DNA of 34,854 nucleotides, from positions 1 through 34,854 of IMG/VR virus record IMGVR_UViG_3300030099_000974. The stretch is one strand, 5' to 3'. The notes under the pieces are model-generated. The model saw only the letters and a program-made list of their open reading frames with translations, did no database searches and had not been told where the DNA came from. Shown here piece by piece: positions 32,601-34,854 of this stretch. This DNA comes from a virus. A program made the position numbers and the translations under genes. How positions within the stretch are numbered: the first letter of the stretch is position 1; each line of letters starts with the position of its first letter.

Positions 32601-34266
32601 CGGAATGAGGCTACCTGGTTCTCTAGGAGGACAGTTTTTACCTTTTGCTAAACAGACACAGCATGAAGCAGTCAGGATGATGAAAGAAGTTTTTACTGGA
32701 GAATATAACTTTAGAAACGAATTGCCATTATCAGAGTCATTTCAATCAATCGCAAACTTAGAAATGATGAGTAAAATATCTTTAGGTCAAGCTTTTATAC
32801 CTAATTTAACACAAGCTCTTATTTCGTTTATTATGGAGGGTGGATTTGGTACTTTCTTCAAGGCTTCGTATAATTTGGCAACAAATGAACCTTTTAGAAG
32901 AAGAGCTAAATTTGAATCTGGTTCTAGTATTCTTACCGCTTTTGATGAAATGTTTTCCTCCGATAGGGCTTTACAAATAGGAGCTGCACAAAAAATGAAG
33001 ACAGGAACTCCTACAAGTCAGTTTATACAAGAATTTGTTTCAGGTCAGGTAAAGGCAAAAGATGCTATATCTTATGCAACAAAGAAGACTTCTTTTCTTT
33101 TTAGTAAGGTAAATGAAATGAATCAGTTTGTAGCAGCTGCTACGGCAGAAGAAAGTATTAAAAAATTTGGTAGAATACTATCAGGTAAAAAAGAATTTCT
33201 TACTGATATTGCTCCTGAGTGGGCTATTTCAAAAAGAAAATCGTGGGCAAAAAGCAAACTTAGACAACTAGGTTTAGACGCTGATGAGGTTGTAAAATAT
33301 TTAGATGCAATAGAAAAAGGTGTCTATAGAACAGACTCAGAAAGAGCTTTTAAAAATAAAATGTTAATTGGTATGAAAAGATTTGCTAGAAAGACACAGC
33401 TTCAAAGAGACTATATGAGAGACCCTATATTTTTTAACGACCCTATGTTAAAACCTCTTTTGCTTTTCAAAAGATTTGGATTAAGACAAGCTCAATATAT
33501 AGCAGAAACTATGAAAAATGAGTTGAGATACGGTAACGTTTTGCCTTTACTAAGATTGGGCGTAGGAGGTTTTGCTGGAGGTCAGTTTGTTATGTGGGCT
33601 AAAGAAGAAATGAATAAAGCTCTCACTGGAGAAAAAGAATACTATGGAGAAACTAATAGAATTAAATATGGACAAACTCCTTTGTGGAACGACTATATAA
33701 ACGCTATATCTTCTGTAGGTGCTTTTGGTGTCTTAGGAGATATTATGACTGACAATGACCCTAGAAATGCTATTGAGTTTTTTGTAAAGCCTGTTGTTAT
33801 TGACGACTTTTTTAGAGTTGTAAAAGCATATGATACTTTTGCTGCAAGCATGCAAAAATCTTATCCAGAACAATGGGATGTGCCTTTTAGAAAAGGACTT
33901 AATACTTTGGCTCCTATAGCTGGACCTGTGGGTAGCAGGCTTATTAAAAAAGGCTTTCAACCACAGATTCCTTTTACAGACATTGGATTTGAAAAGCCTA
34001 TAATACCTGGTGTGGCCACTGAAGGAATGAAAAGAGATGCTGCAGAATCAAGGAAGAAAATAATAGTAAAAGACATAAGAGATGCTATTTTGGACAGGAA
34101 TCCAGAATTAGCAGAAAGAATGATGCTAGATTGGAACTCTAGCGACATGGTTGCAAAGTATCCTTCCCAAAGAATTACATCAAGAGATTTAACTTGGAGA
34201 AAGATAAACAAAAAGTTTAATGATAGAATTAAAGAACAAAGAAAAGAAAAAATATTTATACCTTAG
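29662..34266 (+). CDS. Very large internal virion / ejection-type protein (1534 aa)
   Basis: The 1534-residue protein begins with a polar helical part. It then has a series of amphipathic or glycine-rich segments able to meet a membrane: VMYDIGAGFLSMFASKEDI, LGTGGAANIALRGL, VNGGVAAATLGMYDGFYYG, GGFLGLAGGVGRTSRFL, and a closing LGVGGFAGGQFVMWAK near residue 1310. Between them lie long charged helical parts. This size and pattern match the function of the largest podovirus core proteins, which pass into the cell and help form the DNA conduit, though no lytic transglycosylase domain is visible; the separate gene at 25841 may supply that activity. The family cannot be named from sequence alone. 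Confidence 0.68.
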   Translation: MSNVFNKFVKEQREEDNLTKINSNFSRNSYSQFDEPRNSDEREKERSAFWDSVPSIYKKAYNDSIGGMIYEISTGKKYYDVADVPRGVMYDIGAGFLSMFASKEDIGLMLGTGGAANIALRGLTVGGKTVIKGATQSLLGEGVKRKGKDVIISDVAKKRAAIMMSKKLRINGKPMSLNTTKQIINDVVVNGGVAAATLGMYDGFYYGAKEARDEMLSSGLDFDKYKDLGWNGAFQEVMKSSDPKDFFRGGFLGLAGGVGRTSRFLTPMGFGADKRPIQRTKRALMGEAAVIGALAPITYEGRLPQFQDLMLATGTVAALTAPGAVVSSISRKAGRVRDELYDSQNKEIAQSAVNQFLFERQTKDLYEQVQQPFDKVANLPAYAYDKQNIFKIGRGTFAYTNIFGRRIVTERTIGGAKIAPGDIKGLVEEKISPVLRKDNLAFLTAKLVDVKQEKNGLSSIIRVEGQGQFALDVPNTDRFFKFHSENQEIVGKFQQNIDGIRNSKIALEKHHEENIRSLKRKALESRDGFVPDDWNQSVIDIIKRYAIDPEVKKTGLLSKDIPFNEQTAFSRWAKDIAKGKEVRIRDMSTGEKVLMSRALKDRLVIKSFLEEQFPKFQQDLQFQPAFLQNPKRNALSGFVTPFYQHITEPAYRKGIRILQNVSDRTEQKTSLRLETFKRITQPINSYQPSQRKWWKGWLEGTGEDYAAKDYETIAKLDKDNPGKGFAIFMRGLDRDIEVSKGLTKERLEMKREFFIDMDKLTSSGTEKDFGVKNIWDDAKSANLDLAQKVPGYLPRMFKKEVLDVLFDRYSTLEKKLMELTNNDINIDGNYNPELLAKINSEFEALIRSFSRSKKPEAVAFKKVYDILSNMPSSAGVPKAYNVFRLLGHNLHTNSLRSFNPLEKGRKISNLDYGNNDIMEEVATEIGGRNLSDLFETNVIKLFTEYIGGATKRIELSKAFTPSGALWDKLMEAGDKTKELDGMRLPGSLGGQFLPFAKQTQHEAVRMMKEVFTGEYNFRNELPLSESFQSIANLEMMSKISLGQAFIPNLTQALISFIMEGGFGTFFKASYNLATNEPFRRRAKFESGSSILTAFDEMFSSDRALQIGAAQKMKTGTPTSQFIQEFVSGQVKAKDAISYATKKTSFLFSKVNEMNQFVAAATAEESIKKFGRILSGKKEFLTDIAPEWAISKRKSWAKSKLRQLGLDADEVVKYLDAIEKGVYRTDSERAFKNKMLIGMKRFARKTQLQRDYMRDPIFFNDPMLKPLLLFKRFGLRQAQYIAETMKNELRYGNVLPLLRLGVGGFAGGQFVMWAKEEMNKALTGEKEYYGETNRIKYGQTPLWNDYINAISSVGAFGVLGDIMTDNDPRNAIEFFVKPVVIDDFFRVVKAYDTFAASMQKSYPEQWDVPFRKGLNTLAPIAGPVGSRLIKKGFQPQIPFTDIGFEKPIIPGVATEGMKRDAAESRKKIIVKDIRDAILDRNPELAERMMLDWNSSDMVAKYPSQRITSRDLTWRKINKKFNDRIKEQRKEKIFIP

Positions 34267-34274
34267 GAGATATT

Positions 34275-34854
34275 ATGATAGAGCAAAGAGATGAACCAAC
34301 AAAGCTAACTAGATTAAAAGAATTACTAAGACTATTTAAACCAGGAGGTTTAGAGGAGTTAAGATTAATCTTGCAGAAAGCAAAGCAAAAAGGAGAATAC
34401 ACCGCACAGCAAGGAAAAATAAACATGATGATGTTAAATCCTGCGGATGACATAGAAAACTTGCCAGACATTGACTTTGAAAAAGAGTTGTCAGTACTAG
34501 ACTCATTAAACAATGAAATAATAAAGACAGATTCTTTGTTAGGAAATATAAGAGGAGAGGATAGACCTACTCCAGAAGAATTATCTAAAAATGTATTAGA
34601 TATGATTTCGGGAGGCGGTGCTGTAGGTAGGCTAACAAATGTAGCTAAAAATAAATTAGCAAAAGATTTTTCTAGCAAGTTTAAAATTACTGGTGATAAA
34701 ACTTTAATAGAAAAGTATTTAAAACCAAATGAAATAGAAGACTATGTAAGAAATTTTTTTGGTAAAAGAGATTTTTTTAGTCTAGTCAGAGGAATGCAAT
34801 CAGGAAAAATTAAACCAGGAGACAAAGCTTTTGACAAGGGCACTAGAGTTTTGA
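34275..34854 (+). CDS. Helical protein cut by the window edge (at least 193 aa)
   Basis: ATG at 34275 has AGGAG (34266-34270) four to five bases upstream and opens a frame with no stop to the end of the window. It begins MIEQRDEPTKLTRLKELLRL, then LFKPGGLEELRLILQKAKQK, an amphipathic helical start. An acidic part follows (PADDIENLPDIDFEKEL), then SGGGAVGRLTNVAKNKLAKDF and a basic, aromatic region. The GGG segment beside a helix resembles that of the preceding internal proteins. It probably continues the internal-virion series. The 3' end is missing. Confidence 0.7.
   Translation, partial: MIEQRDEPTKLTRLKELLRLFKPGGLEELRLILQKAKQKGEYTAQQGKINMMMLNPADDIENLPDIDFEKELSVLDSLNNEIIKTDSLLGNIRGEDRPTPEELSKNVLDMISGGGAVGRLTNVAKNKLAKDFSSKFKITGDKTLIEKYLKPNEIEDYVRNFFGKRDFFSLVRGMQSGKIKPGDKAFDKGTRVL

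Noticed and set aside
1-34854. tRNA genes or integration functions
   Set aside because: No cloverleaf-like sequence, integrase or attachment site was found on reading; short AT-rich gaps leave little room for them.

Overview
The window is a contiguous piece of an AT-rich tailed-phage genome covering the packaging, head, tail and internal-virion genes. Almost every gene lies on the + strand, packed with little or no spacing; about seventeen junctions are one-base stop/start overlaps (TAATG, once TAGTG). I see no rRNA, tRNA, integrase, transposase or CRISPR array. The gene content (TerS, TerL, a P22/SU10-type portal, scaffold, an SU10-like coat protein, no tape-measure protein, a nozzle-like tail protein, one very large fibre and a set of large internal/ejection-type proteins) fits a short-tailed (podovirus-like) lytic phage. 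The small basic proteins resemble, from memory, those seen in uncultured marine phages. The host cannot be named from the sequence.

Layout: 1-1590 holds one + gene closed by an intrinsic terminator, one - gene closed by its own terminator, and about 490 bp of AT-rich non-coding DNA with a 16-bp direct repeat and a promoter. 1591-4570 is an early/accessory-like run: a HExxH metalloprotease-like protein, a MazG-like protein, a Myb/SANT-exonuclease fusion, a small coiled-coil protein, the small terminase, a zinc ribbon and a gamma-glutamylcyclotransferase-like protein. The large terminase ends at 6122. A promoter overlapped by an inverted repeat (6131-6166) precedes the head genes: portal, scaffold, major capsid protein and a probable decoration protein, ending in a strong hairpin at 10853-10891.

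10920-16226 mixes tiny proteins with structural ones. A zinc ribbon is followed by five consecutive small Lys/Arg-rich proteins, then a 608-residue repeat and coiled-coil protein, two adaptor-like proteins, a one-helix membrane protein, a secreted thioredoxin-like protein that lacks its CxxC, two more basic proteins, a 50-residue protein and a nine-codon cysteine-rich reading frame (MNCECGCGC). Six of these frames are 50 codons or shorter, or run off the window edge, and are easily missed.

16227-25723 holds the tail: a nozzle-like 712-residue protein and a 2266-residue fibre with about fourteen GxVGIG-type repeats and a C-terminal S74 self-cleaving chaperone, then two small fibre-linked proteins. 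A further promoter (25748-25777) leads a lysozyme-like protein with an ambiguous start, followed by a coiled-coil/glycine-zipper protein, a Gln-rich protein, a 616-residue coiled-coil protein, a 1534-residue protein and the start of another gene cut by the window edge. These are best read as internal proteins ejected with the DNA.

The most unusual material is the set of tiny basic proteins placed among virion genes (possible DNA-condensing or capsid-interior proteins), the nine-codon Cys-rich frame that sits directly before a tail gene, the secreted thioredoxin-like protein without catalytic cysteines, and the repeat-containing intergenic region at 1101-1590.
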